64,000 nucleotides of DNA from Bradyrhizobium sp. OK095 (GCF_900109945.1 NZ_FOBX01000001.1:558001-622000), one strand, 5' to 3'. Positions 45,835 to 54,227 are shown, numbered from the stretch's first letter. The notes: a model not told the origin generated them from the sequence alone. Program-made: numbers and translations.

Positions 45835-46135
45835 TGCAAATACGCGCCCCGGATCCCCATCAAAACACGGCGATCTTGCACGGCGCGGGTAAAGGGGGCG
45901 TTAGACGCGTTCCGCGCGGAAAGGCCAGCGCAGGTTGCGCGCTACCGCGGGATTTTCAGGCCGCGTGCATTGGTGAGGTCCCGTTAAGGATGTCCGGCAG
46001 CAGTGGCGTGCATCTTGAGCACGAATGACCCGCAATCACCACGGCTACGCTCTGCTAACCATGCATGTTGGCGCAGCCGATTGCCGCACCACCTCTCCCT
46101 GCGGGGGAGCGGTGGTGCGCAGCATCTGATGGCCG
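45835..46135. other. Intergenic region with no gene apart from a hairpin
   Basis: 301 nt between the GGDEF-EAL start and the end of the beta-lactamase gene. No credible ORF is seen. It should hold the promoter of the GGDEF-EAL gene, but no clear -35/-10 is recognisable. The only structure is the hairpin at 46086-46118. Confidence 0.6.
46086..46118. repeat. Strong GC hairpin, REP-like or transcription end
   Basis: GCACCACC at 46086-46093 pairs with GGTGGTGC at 46111-46118, and CTCCC at 46095 pairs with GGGAG at 46105. One mismatch separates the two stems and the loop is 5 nt. It starts 18 nt past the beta-lactamase stop, so it could end that transcript. It lacks a T-run and its CTCCC/GGGAG core resembles dispersed palindromes common in Bradyrhizobium genomes, as I recall. 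Confidence 0.55.
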
Positions 46136-47020
46136 CTATTTCTTCTCGAGTGCGGCGGTCTGCTTGGCGAGCTGCTTGTCGAAATCCTCAGACAGGCTGG
46201 TTGCGTAGGTTGCGAGTTCGCCCGGCTTGACGAACGGGTTCGGCGCGCCGTCCTTCATCTCTGCGCGCTTGGCCTGCATGCCATAGACTTCGGGATGTGG
46301 TCCGAGCAGCACGTCGATCTTCATGGCCTTCACCTTGGCATAGGTCGCGCGGTAGTCGTCGACGATGCCGGCATGCGTCGGCTGGCCGACGAGCCGGTTC
46401 AGTGCCACCGTGCCGCTGCAGAAGAACAGCACCTCGCGGTCCTGGCTGCCGTCCTTGACGGTCATTTCCCAGCTGGTGCAGCCCGGCGAGTGGCCGGGGG
46501 TGGCGTGAGCGGTCAGCGTGGTGTCGCCGAGCGTGACCTTGTCGCCTTCCTTGACGGCGCGGTCGACCTTCACGGCGGGGAAGGCGAGGTCCTCGTTCTT
46601 CTCGTCGCCGGGATAGTAGCCGCCTTCGAGCAGCGGCTTGTCGCGCTCGCCAGCCACGAGCTGCGCGCCGGTCTCCTTCTTGATCTCGGCGAAGCCGCCG
46701 GTGTGATCGAAGTGCGCGTGGCTGTTCAGGATGTACTTGATGTCGGCGACCTTGAAACCGAGCTTTGCGATGTTGTCCTTGATCATGCCGGTCGACTGCG
46801 GCAGCGCCGTATCCATCAGGATCAGGCCTTGCGAGGTCTTGATGATGTAGACGGCGATGCCGTCGGTGCCGACATAATAGATGTTGTCGATGAGCTGGAA
46901 CGGCTCGAACGGCGTGGTCCATTTCTTGGTGACCGCCGCCAGGAAATCCTTGATGGTCTGCGCCTGTGCAGCCGTTCCGAACAGCATCAACGCGCACAAC
47001 GCGGCCGTGAATTTTCTCAT
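46136..47020 (-). CDS. Subclass B3 metallo-beta-lactamase, BJP-1-like
   Basis: A 294-residue protein with signal peptide (MRKFTAALCALMLFGTAAQA) and mature start QTIKDFL. Zinc ligands of subclass B3 are all present: His101, His103, Asp105, His106 (HAHFDH), His177 (PGHSPG) and His242 (GPHPEVYG). It hydrolyses beta-lactams in the periplasm in this family. From memory, large stretches are nearly identical to BJP-1 of Bradyrhizobium japonicum, which supports the taxonomic call. The ATG at 47020 gives the signal peptide; the longer frame is not used. Chromosomal context with no mobile genes suggests it is intrinsic. Confidence 0.92.
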   Translation of the reverse strand: MRKFTAALCALMLFGTAAQAQTIKDFLAAVTKKWTTPFEPFQLIDNIYYVGTDGIAVYIIKTSQGLILMDTALPQSTGMIKDNIAKLGFKVADIKYILNSHAHFDHTGGFAEIKKETGAQLVAGERDKPLLEGGYYPGDEKNEDLAFPAVKVDRAVKEGDKVTLGDTTLTAHATPGHSPGCTSWEMTVKDGSQDREVLFFCSGTVALNRLVGQPTHAGIVDDYRATYAKVKAMKIDVLLGPHPEVYGMQAKRAEMKDGAPNPFVKPGELATYATSLSEDFDKQLAKQTAALEKK

Positions 47021-47289
47021 TGTTTGCCTCCCCAATTGTTTTTGTCGTTCTGACCGGGCGCGACTTCCGCGCGGCGCGGCCGGCGCGCAAGCTACGTCGT
47101 GCAAGGTCAGGCAGCAACCGCCCGATGCGCTCAAAATTTCGCGGTATGCGCGGAATAACGGCCCCTGTCCGGTTTGAGCATGGCGGCTATTGCAGCAAAG
47201 CAGCCGGCGGGCGTTTGACCGCGCGCAGACGGCCCGCCATACTTTGCGTCAAGGCGGGCCGGAAAGACTCGCCAGCACCGGGAGCTGAA

Positions 47290-48606
47290 ATGACCAATTC
47301 ATTATCCGTCCTTGCGGGGACGCTGATTTCCGTCGTCTCCTTCACTTCAGTTGCGCTGTCGCAGCCGGCCTGCGTGACCCAGAACATGGCCGTTCCGCCT
47401 GGCGCCAACACTGCCGACAAGGCGGCACCGTTCTTCATCGATACGACGGGTCTCGACTTCAAGACGACGCCGCCGACACGCGATCCCTCAAATCCCAATT
47501 ATCCGCGCGCGACCGAGCTGCCTGATGGAACGCTGCCGCCGCCGGGTGCCGAGGGCAATTTCATCATCGGTCCCACCCACAATCCCGCGCCGGAGACCAT
47601 CGCGAAAGAAGGCGTGCCGCACGGCACGACGAAATCCTTCACGCTGTCGTCGAAGGAGAGTACGATCTACAACCCCGGCCTGATCCGCGATGACGTCGCC
47701 GGCTGCGGCAACTCCTCTATCATGACGACCGTCACGGCGCAGGACGACAAGTCGAACATGATCGTCACCACCAGCCATCCCGGAATCTGGTCCCGCACCA
47801 TCGACGTCTACGTGCCGGCGCAATATGTCCCCGGCACCGAGGCGCCGTTCATCGTGGTCGGCGATGGCGGTTCAGCCGCCTACAAGGATCTCCCAACCAC
47901 GCTCGACAATCTCATCGCGCAGCGCCGCGTGCCGCCGATGATTGCGATCCAGATCGGCAATGGCGGCCAGGATGCGCAGGGCGCTCAGCGTGGCCGCGAA
48001 TACGACGCGGTGTCAGGCATCTACGCGCAGTTCGTCGAGCGTGAGGTGCTGCCGCTGGTCGAGCAGAATGCGGGCGTCAAGCTCACCAAGAATCCCGACG
48101 GGCGCGCGACCATGGGGCTGAGCTCGAGTGGTGTGGCAGCCTTCACGATGGCATGGTTCTATCCCGATCTCTATCACCGCGTGCTGGCCTTCTCACCGAC
48201 CATGGTCAACCAGCAATGGCCGCACGATCCGTCACTGCGTGGTGGCGCGTGGGAGTATCACAGTGCCTGGACGGGGCCGGCCACGCCCAATCTCATTTCG
48301 AAGGCAGGCGTGCTGACGCCGGCAGAGCCCCCGGGCGTGCCGCTGATCGTCGCGGCGCCGGTGAAGCCGATCCGCTTCTGGTTCTTCGGCGGCGACCAGG
48401 ACCTGTTCTATCCGAACCCCACCATTCCCGACGGCATGCACGACTGGACCTTGTCGAACGCGCTGACGGCGAAGGTGCTGGCGGAGAAGGGCTACCACTA
48501 CCAGTTCCTGTTCGTGCGCAACGCCAAGCACGTCGACCGTCCGACGATCGCGCAGACGCTGCCGTCGGCGCTGGAGTGGGTCTGGAAGGGGTATCCGATT
48601 CCGTAA
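47290..48606 (+). CDS. Exported enterochelin-esterase-like hydrolase
   Basis: A 438-residue protein with a signal peptide (SVLAGTLISVVSFTSVALSQ). The C-terminal 300 residues are a PF00756-type alpha/beta hydrolase: WSRTIDVYVPAQYVPG, the nucleophile elbow GLSSSGVAAF, then FFGGDQDLF (Asp) and NAKHVDR (His). These hydrolases include siderophore trilactone esterases. GGGAGCTGA precedes the ATG at 47290. The remnant of a catecholate receptor sits 22 nt beyond its end in convergent orientation, which makes a siderophore-ester substrate plausible. Plain carboxylesterase is an alternative. Confidence 0.82.
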   Translation: MTNSLSVLAGTLISVVSFTSVALSQPACVTQNMAVPPGANTADKAAPFFIDTTGLDFKTTPPTRDPSNPNYPRATELPDGTLPPPGAEGNFIIGPTHNPAPETIAKEGVPHGTTKSFTLSSKESTIYNPGLIRDDVAGCGNSSIMTTVTAQDDKSNMIVTTSHPGIWSRTIDVYVPAQYVPGTEAPFIVVGDGGSAAYKDLPTTLDNLIAQRRVPPMIAIQIGNGGQDAQGAQRGREYDAVSGIYAQFVEREVLPLVEQNAGVKLTKNPDGRATMGLSSSGVAAFTMAWFYPDLYHRVLAFSPTMVNQQWPHDPSLRGGAWEYHSAWTGPATPNLISKAGVLTPAEPPGVPLIVAAPVKPIRFWFFGGDQDLFYPNPTIPDGMHDWTLSNALTAKVLAEKGYHYQFLFVRNAKHVDRPTIAQTLPSALEWVWKGYPIP

Positions 48607-48628
48607 GCGTGCAATTCAGGGAGGACAG

Positions 48629-48913
48629 CTAGCGTCCGATCGTCACGCCGGCGGTCGAGCGCATGGCGTCCTTCAGGCTCCGCGCGTTCATGTCGTCGAG
48701 GACCTCTCGCGTCAGCACGGTGGTCTGGCCGGGCGTGTTGAGGATCGTCTCGCCGCGCGAGGAGGAGAGCCGGTCGGCCTTGTAGGGCACGGCTGGATCG
48801 GTGGCGGCTGCTGTCGCGGGCGTATGGCGCGGCCGCTCGCCCGAGGTAGCCAGAGCTGGCTGCAGGACGCAGAAGACGGCGATCACGATCAGTCGCAATG
48901 AAGTTGCGGACAT
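48629..48913 (-). pseudogene. 5' stump of a TonB-dependent (catecholate) siderophore receptor
   Basis: 94 codons: signal peptide (LRLIVIAVFCVLQPALA) then the start of a TonB plug domain, RGETILNTPGQTTVLTREVL and DDMNARSLKDAMRSTAGVTI, which matches Fiu-type catecholate receptors. The frame stops (TAG) right after GVTIGR, where a full receptor continues for about 600 residues. None of the continuing plug or barrel sequence is found in the next nucleotides in any frame. I read it as a truncated receptor gene. Confidence 0.75.
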
Positions 48914-48975
48914 GCGATCTCCTATATGCAGGGCATCAGCTGGCATATGGTGAGCATCGCCGCTGACGAAAAGGG

Positions 48976-50136
48976 TCAGGCGAGCGCGGCCTGGCGTTCC
49001 CGCACCGGTTCGCGGGCGGCCTTTGCGGTCTCGGCGAGCCGCGTGAAGCTGCGCTGGCCCGCAGACGCGGGCGCCTCGACGATGACGCCTTCGCAGACGA
49101 TCTGCCCGCCGAGCATCTTGAATTCCAGCTTATCGTAGCGCGGCATCGTCTCGCCGGGTTCGGGCGGCAGCAGCTCGATGCGTCCCTGGATGTTCAGCGT
49201 GGCATCGCCGGTGCCATGAAGCCGCGGATTCCACATCCGGATCCCGGTCTCCGTCCAGCGCTGCCGGATCAGCGTGGCGCGATCGGCGGGTTCCACGACC
49301 TTTGCGCGAATCGTGCGCGCGCTGGGGACCTTCAGAGCGGGAGCCTCAAAGACCGGTTCCGGCGCGATGTCCGTGACGACGCTCGGTGTGTCGACGGAAA
49401 AATCTTCCACGGCGATCGCTGCGACCGGGGCGGGATCGTCGGCGGGGACAGGCTTGATTTCGATTGCGACGCTGGGAGACGGAGCGCTGTCGATGCTGGT
49501 CTCGGAGACGTCCTCGGCTGAGACTTCATGATCGGCAAGCGCGATGCAGGAATCGTCCACGACCGCCGGTTCAGCGTCCAGGACGATGACGGTGGAGGGA
49601 CCGTCGTCAACGACGAGAACGGGGGCATCAACCGTAGCGATTTCGATATCGACCGATGCGGCCTGCGTCTTCTCCGCGACGACGGGCTCGTCGCTCGTCG
49701 AGAGTTCCGCAGGTGGATCGTTGCTGACGAGCTTGGCGGTATCGACAGGATCGTTCTCGACTGAAACGACGACAACCTCTTCCGCGACGACCGGCTCGAT
49801 CTCTGCCGGCGTCTCCCGGCATGAAGCTTCGCTGATGCTGATATCGATTGGCGCGGCCGACGGGCTCTCTGCGACGGTAGAGATCGTAGTGTCGTCCTCG
49901 GCGAGGGGAGCTGCGATCTCGGTGTCAGCGACGATTTCAGATGAGTCAGCGGGACGCGCGTCGTCGATGCTGCCGCTGTGCGGCAGGGGCCGAAGCCGGG
50001 TGAACGCCCATTCCACCGCGGGAATGCGGCGCAGCAACGATATCAGTCTCGAAAGCACTGGGAGTTGTCCAAGAGGTACTCGGCGTGAGGCAATCGCTGA
50101 TTCGCCAGCAATATGAAAAACTGCCCCGGCCGTCAC
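48976..50136 (-). CDS. Acidic low-complexity protein with conserved C-terminal domain
   Basis: About 386 residues from a GTG at 50136; the true start is unsure because no good RBS is seen. Residues 55-290 are rich in Val, Ala, Asp, Glu, Ser and Pro (EPVVAEEVVVVSVENDP-like) and likely disordered. The last 110 residues look folded (RTIRAKVVEPADRATLIRQR, then GRIELLPPEPGE and KLEFKMLGGQIVCEGVIVEA). No family recognised. It lies alone between the receptor stump and a divergent small gene. Confidence 0.65.
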   Translation of the reverse strand: MTAGAVFHIAGESAIASRRVPLGQLPVLSRLISLLRRIPAVEWAFTRLRPLPHSGSIDDARPADSSEIVADTEIAAPLAEDDTTISTVAESPSAAPIDISISEASCRETPAEIEPVVAEEVVVVSVENDPVDTAKLVSNDPPAELSTSDEPVVAEKTQAASVDIEIATVDAPVLVVDDGPSTVIVLDAEPAVVDDSCIALADHEVSAEDVSETSIDSAPSPSVAIEIKPVPADDPAPVAAIAVEDFSVDTPSVVTDIAPEPVFEAPALKVPSARTIRAKVVEPADRATLIRQRWTETGIRMWNPRLHGTGDATLNIQGRIELLPPEPGETMPRYDKLEFKMLGGQIVCEGVIVEAPASAGQRSFTRLAETAKAAREPVRERQAALA

Positions 50137-50286
50137 ATCGATGTCAATCTAGGTGGGACCAATTGCAGAACATCCGCACGCGACCGCCATGAAACCGCGG
50201 CGCGATGAGCCTCCAATGTGACCACATCCACAGAGCTGCGGTACCGGGCTAGGATACGTTTCCTTCGAACGTGAAGGAGAAAAGAC

Positions 50287-50619
50287 GTGATCCGCAAGAC
50301 CTGTCTCGCGGCGCTCGCCGCGCTCATCTGCGCGCCTGCATCTGCCGACGATCTCACACCAAAGATTGCCGCTCACCTCGTCCCGCCGAATGCGGAGATC
50401 CACATCTCCTGGACCAGTCCCGCATACGACCCGCAGGGGCGCGCGATCGAGGTGGCTTGCGGCGAGGTCACGGTCCGCAATCCCAGAGGTTTCGATACCT
50501 CGACCTTCGCGTATGTCATCGGGGACGACAAGCTTTGGGTCGCCTGGGAAATCGAGTGGATGAAGGAGCCCGACCCGCAGGGCTACCGCAGCGTCATGAA
50601 ATATTGTCCTGGACGCTGA
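50287..50619 (+). CDS. Small exported protein, hypothetical
   Basis: A 110-residue protein from GTG 50287 with GAAGGAG about 9 nt upstream. The signal peptide is clear (MIRKTCLAALAALICAPASA, then DDLTPK). The mature part of about 89 residues has two Cys (VACGEV and MKYCPG) that could form a disulfide. No family recognised. Its good RBS and signal peptide make it a real gene. Confidence 0.7.
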   Translation: MIRKTCLAALAALICAPASADDLTPKIAAHLVPPNAEIHISWTSPAYDPQGRAIEVACGEVTVRNPRGFDTSTFAYVIGDDKLWVAWEIEWMKEPDPQGYRSVMKYCPGR

Positions 50620-50695
50620 TCCTGCGCCAAACGTCGGGCTTTCCTGGCTCGTCCTTCCTGCCTAATTTGAAGCATCTGGGGAGTGAGGACGACGC

Positions 50696-51505
50696 ATGAA
50701 GAAGATCGCCGCCATTGCCGCGGTTCTGCTCTGGTCCACGGTCGCATTCGCGCAGGATCGCACCATCACGGTGGCTTCGACGACGTCAACGGAGCAGTCG
50801 GGCCTGTTCGGTTATTTGCTGCCGCTGTTCTTGAAGGCCGAGGGCATCGACGTGAAGGTCGTTGCCGTCGGCACCGGCCAGGCGCTCGACATCGGACGGC
50901 GCGGCGATGCCGACGTGGTGTTCGTGCATGACAGGCCGGCCGAAGACAAGTTCATGTCCGAAGGGCAGGGCGTGAAACGCTTCGACGTCATGTACAACGA
51001 CTTCATCATCGTTGGTCCCAAAAGCGATCCCGCCAAGATCGCCGGCGGCAAGGACGTCGCGGAGGCGCTGCGCAAGATCGCGGCGGCAAAGGCACCGTTC
51101 ATCTCGCGCGGCGACAAGTCCGGCACCCATGCGGCCGAGCTGAGATTGTGGAAGGAGGCGGGCGTCGACATCAGCGCCGGCAAGGACGGCTGGTACCGCG
51201 AGATTGGCCAGGGCATGGGTCCGGCGCTCAACATGGCCTCGTCGTCGAACGCCTATCTTCTGTCGGATCGCGGCACCTGGCTGTCGTTCAGGAATCGCGG
51301 CGAGCTTGCTGTTCTGACCGAGGGCGACAAGCGGCTGTTCAACCAGTATGGCGTCATGTTGGTGAACCCGGCGACGCATGCGAACGTGAAGGCGAAGGAC
51401 GGGCAGGCCTTCATCGACTGGCTGGTCTCACTGAGGGGGCAGGATGCCATCGCCGGCTACAAGATCGGCGGCGAGCAGCTATTTTTCCCCAACGCGTCCC
51501 ACTAG
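50696..51505 (+). CDS. tupA: Tungstate-type ABC binding protein (TupA-like)
   Basis: A 269-residue periplasmic protein with signal peptide (KKIAAIAAVLLWSTVAFAQ). ITVASTTSTEQSGLFGYLLP contains the TTTS-like oxyanion-binding motif of TupA, and DVVFVHDRPAEDKF, SRGDKSGTHAAEL and YLLSDRGTWL are also typical. It should capture tungstate (possibly molybdate), which fits the nearby use of molybdopterin enzymes only loosely. Its end overlaps the end of the permease gene on the opposite strand by 27 nt. Confidence 0.9.
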   Translation: MKKIAAIAAVLLWSTVAFAQDRTITVASTTSTEQSGLFGYLLPLFLKAEGIDVKVVAVGTGQALDIGRRGDADVVFVHDRPAEDKFMSEGQGVKRFDVMYNDFIIVGPKSDPAKIAGGKDVAEALRKIAAAKAPFISRGDKSGTHAAELRLWKEAGVDISAGKDGWYREIGQGMGPALNMASSSNAYLLSDRGTWLSFRNRGELAVLTEGDKRLFNQYGVMLVNPATHANVKAKDGQAFIDWLVSLRGQDAIAGYKIGGEQLFFPNASH

Positions 51506-52177
51506 CAGGAAGGCGACGGTCGATACCGCGACGCTGAGCGCAAGCAGGATCAGGCCGAGCCCGAGCGCCAGCGGCAGGTCCCCCTTGCTGGTTTCAAGCG
51601 CGATCGCCGTCGTCATCGTGCGCGTAAAGCCGCGGATATTGCCGCCGACGATGATGATGGCGCCGACTTCGGCGATGGCGCGCCCGAACGCCGCGAGAAA
51701 AGCCGTCAGTAGCGACGTTCGTCCCAGCGCGAACAGCAGCGCCATGCTGCGCAGCGTTGAAAGCCCGTCAATCCGCGCGAGATCGCCGTACTCAACCCAA
51801 AGCAGGCTCGCCGGCCGGTGCACCAGCGCGACCACGATCGGGGTTGCGAGCAGCGTCTGCGCGATCACCATGGCCGTCGGTGTGAACAACAGGCCGGCAG
51901 CGCCGAGCGGGCCGGACCGCGACAGCAGCAGATAAAGCGCGAGCCCGACCACGACCGGCGGAAGGCCGAGCAACGCATTGGTCAGTACGATGACGACCTG
52001 CCGCCCCCGGAACCGGGTGATCGCGAGCAGCATCCCGATTGGCGCACCGATCAGCAGCGCGACGATGCCGGCGGTCAGGCTGACGCGCACCGACAATGCC
52101 ACGATGCCGAGCAGCTCGGCATCGGCCCCGCCGATCAGCGTGAAAGCAGCGCCGATGGACCGCGCAAAATCGCTCAT
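51479..52177 (-). CDS. tupB: Tungstate-type ABC permease (TupB-like), opposite strand to tupA
   Basis: A 232-residue permease from ATG 52177 with about five or six helices. LSVRVSLTAGIVALLIGAPIG, then NALLGLPPVVVGLALYLLLS and the EAA-like loop AFGRAIAEVGAIIIVGGNIR match TupB. TupA and TupB are normally adjacent and codirectional with an ATPase tupC. Here the permease is inverted relative to tupA and no tupC ATPase is in the window, so the ATPase must come from elsewhere or the system is inactive. Confidence 0.88.
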   Translation of the reverse strand: MSDFARSIGAAFTLIGGADAELLGIVALSVRVSLTAGIVALLIGAPIGMLLAITRFRGRQVVIVLTNALLGLPPVVVGLALYLLLSRSGPLGAAGLLFTPTAMVIAQTLLATPIVVALVHRPASLLWVEYGDLARIDGLSTLRSMALLFALGRTSLLTAFLAAFGRAIAEVGAIIIVGGNIRGFTRTMTTAIALETSKGDLPLALGLGLILLALSVAVSTVAFLLVGRVGEK

Positions 52178-52339
52178 CCGGGACGCTGCCGTGTCGGGCA
52201 GAATATTTGGGGATCGTCGATGTCGGGGCCGTGCAACCGCTCCACGAACCACTCCTCGCGAGTCTTGTCGATCAACAGAATACCCGGGCGGAGCAATTTG
52301 GAAACGTGTTTCGATCGTAAAGTGGTTGTCAGTGCTGCA

Positions 52340-53044
52340 TCATGCAGGTTTTCTGGATGCGGTCTGAGCGACGTTTCGCATTTCGGGAGCTCGCCCCCAA
52401 AGCCAGCGCGCCAGCATAACGGCAAGAACGACCCCGATGAATTGAGCGGCAATGAAGGCCGGCACGTCGCGCGGAGCGATGCCCGAGAACGTATCGGACA
52501 GCGAGCGGGCGAGGGTGACCGCGGGATTGGCGAACGACGTGGACGACGTGAACCAGTAAGCTGACGTAATGTAGAGGCCGACGGCATAAGGAACGGCGGT
52601 GGGCGTCCGATACCGGACACCAAGGATCGTCGACAGCAAGCCGAAGGTGGCGACGATTTCGGCGAGCCATTGTCCGGCTCCGGTACGTTCCGTGAGCGAA
52701 AGCTGGAGGACTGGAAGCTCGAACATCAAATGTGCGATCCCCGCACCTGCGATCGCGCCGGCGATCTGAGCGACAAGGTAGATCGCAGCATCCGTCCATG
52801 CGGTTTCGCCGCGCAAGGCGAATGCCAGCGTCACCGCCGGATTGAAATGCGCCCCCGATATCGGAGCGAGCATCAGGATCAGCACCACGAGAATAGCGCC
52901 GGTGGCGATCGTGTTGCACAGCAGCGCCAGCGCGATGTTTCCGCCGGAGAGCCTCTGTGCCATGATCCCCGACCCGACCACAGCGGCAAGCAGGAATGCT
53001 GTCCCCAGCCACTCCGCGAAGGCGCGCTGCGCAAGGCCCGGCAT
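52340..53044 (-). CDS. aqpS: Aquaporin/aquaglyceroporin in arsenic operon (AqpS-like)
   Basis: A 234-residue major intrinsic protein with six helices and two NPA boxes, HFNPAVTLAFAL and FANPAVTLARSLSDTF. Its ATG overlaps the arsC stop by one nucleotide (TGATG). In Sinorhizobium meliloti AqpS lets arsenite leave the cell after ArsC reduces arsenate; the same pairing here suggests the same job. No ArsB or ACR3 pump gene is present in the operon. Confidence 0.9.
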   Translation of the reverse strand: MPGLAQRAFAEWLGTAFLLAAVVGSGIMAQRLSGGNIALALLCNTIATGAILVVLILMLAPISGAHFNPAVTLAFALRGETAWTDAAIYLVAQIAGAIAGAGIAHLMFELPVLQLSLTERTGAGQWLAEIVATFGLLSTILGVRYRTPTAVPYAVGLYITSAYWFTSSTSFANPAVTLARSLSDTFSGIAPRDVPAFIAAQFIGVVLAVMLARWLWGRAPEMRNVAQTASRKPA

Positions 53045-53454
53045 CAGGCGCCGCGACCCAGCCGCACGCGCGCGCCGTCCTCCTTGACGAATTCACCCTG
53101 TTGCGCCGGCAGCAGATCGAGCACGAGCTCGGAAGGGCGGCAGAGTTTGACGCCTTTCGGCGCAACCACGATCGGCCGGTTGATCAGGATCGGATGTGCC
53201 ATCATCGCATCGAGGAGTTGATCGTCGGTCAGATCAGGGTTGCCGAGCCCGAGCTCCGCATAGGGCGCGGCCTTTTCACGAACCGCATCGCGCACCGAAA
53301 TCCCCATGCGCGCGATCAGCTGCTGCAACAGCGCCCGCGATGGCGGCGTCTTCAGATATTCGATCACGTGCGGCTCGATGCCGGCGTGCCGGATCATCGC
53401 AAGCGTGTTGCGCGACGTGCCGCAATCGGGATTGTGGTAGATGATCGTGTCCAT
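53044..53454 (-). CDS. arsC: Glutaredoxin-type arsenate reductase ArsC
   Basis: A 136-residue ArsC of the plasmid R773 type. IYHNPDCGTSRNTLAMIRHA carries the catalytic Cys11, and HPILINRPIVVAPKGVKLCR contains the conserved Arg residues that bind arsenate. It reduces arsenate to arsenite with glutathione/glutaredoxin. It lies 12 nt after the arsI-like gene and overlaps aqpS by one base. Confidence 0.94.
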   Translation of the reverse strand: MDTIIYHNPDCGTSRNTLAMIRHAGIEPHVIEYLKTPPSRALLQQLIARMGISVRDAVREKAAPYAELGLGNPDLTDDQLLDAMMAHPILINRPIVVAPKGVKLCRPSELVLDLLPAQQGEFVKEDGARVRLGRGA

Positions 53455-53466
53455 GGCGAAAGGTGC

Positions 53467-53871
53467 TCAGCAACAGGCCAGCGAGGCGTTTGGTGCCGCT
53501 TGCGGTACGCAGCAGGCCGACTGGGTTTCTTGCTTGTCGTGCGCGACACGCGCCCCGTTCTCGCCGCTGCCGTCGCCGTAGTCGGTGCTCTCGCCTGTGG
53601 TGTAAAAGGTCTCCCAGGCGATGCCGGCGGGATCGTCGATCCAGGATTTTTCCGACTTCGCATAGCAGCAGCTGGTCTGCCCCTGCTCGACGACATCGCC
53701 GCCGGATGCGCGTCCGCGCGTCGAGATGGCGAAATTCACGCGCGGGTCTTCCAGCATCCATTTGGTGTAGTCGGATTTCACGACCGAAGGCGCGCTCGCG
53801 AACAAGGCGGAGTAGAACCCGATCGAGTGGGAGATATCCTCGACGGACACGTGAACGTGCAGGCGCTTCAT
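53467..53871 (-). CDS. ArsI/CadI-type VOC protein with apparent internal deletion
   Basis: A 134-residue vicinal-oxygen-chelate protein from ATG 53871. It has MKRLHVHVSVEDISHSIGFY (His5), SCCYAKSEKSWIDDPAGIAW with vicinal Cys68-Cys69, and a C-terminus with more Cys pairs (SACCVPQ, ACC). From memory, ArsI-type C-As lyases place the metal ligands near residues 5, 62 and 115 and the Cys pair at 96-97. Here the Cys pair and the last Glu (Glu87) are both about 28 residues early, and the stretch holding the middle His ligand is missing, with the join near TRGRASGGDVVEQG. It is probably inactive as a lyase. Confidence 0.83.
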   Translation of the reverse strand: MKRLHVHVSVEDISHSIGFYSALFASAPSVVKSDYTKWMLEDPRVNFAISTRGRASGGDVVEQGQTSCCYAKSEKSWIDDPAGIAWETFYTTGESTDYGDGSGENGARVAHDKQETQSACCVPQAAPNASLACC

Positions 53872-53882
53872 GGTTTGTCCTT

Positions 53883-54227
53883 TCAAGCTGGGACTCTGCT
53901 GCGCTTTCGCGCGGGTTTCGAAGGCGTCGCAGGAGCGCACGACGTTCCGCCACAGCAATTCTCAGTCAGGAAACCGACGAGCGTGTTCATCGTCTCGAAC
54001 CGCGCGGCATAGATCATCGAGCGCCCCTCGCGCCGGACGGTGGCGAGCCCGGCCATCCGCAGCCGGTCGAAGTGGAACGTCAGCGTGTTGGGCGCGAGAT
54101 CCAGCGCCTCCGCGATCGCGCCGGCGGCCATACCTTCGGGGCCGGCCTGCACCAGCAGGCGGAAAACGTCGAGACGGTTGTCCTGGGCCAGCGCGGCGAG
54201 CGCCGTGACGGCGTCTGTCTTTTCCAT
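53883..54227 (-). CDS. arsR: ArsR-family arsenite-responsive repressor
   Basis: A 114-residue winged-helix repressor. The core is LAALAQDNRLDVFRLLVQAG and LDLAPNTLTFHFDRLRMAGL. The inducer site is C-terminal: Cys91, Cys92 and Cys97 in NCCGGTSC, as in Acidithiobacillus-type ArsR and not the alpha-3 type. It heads arsR-arsI-arsC-aqpS, with 11 nt to the next gene. The operator candidate lies immediately upstream. Confidence 0.92.
   Translation of the reverse strand: MEKTDAVTALAALAQDNRLDVFRLLVQAGPEGMAAGAIAEALDLAPNTLTFHFDRLRMAGLATVRREGRSMIYAARFETMNTLVGFLTENCCGGTSCAPATPSKPARKRSRVPA

Noticed and set aside
47499..47823. Minus-strand ORF inside the esterase gene
   Set aside because: Shadow; the esterase has a signal peptide, nucleophile elbow and RBS.
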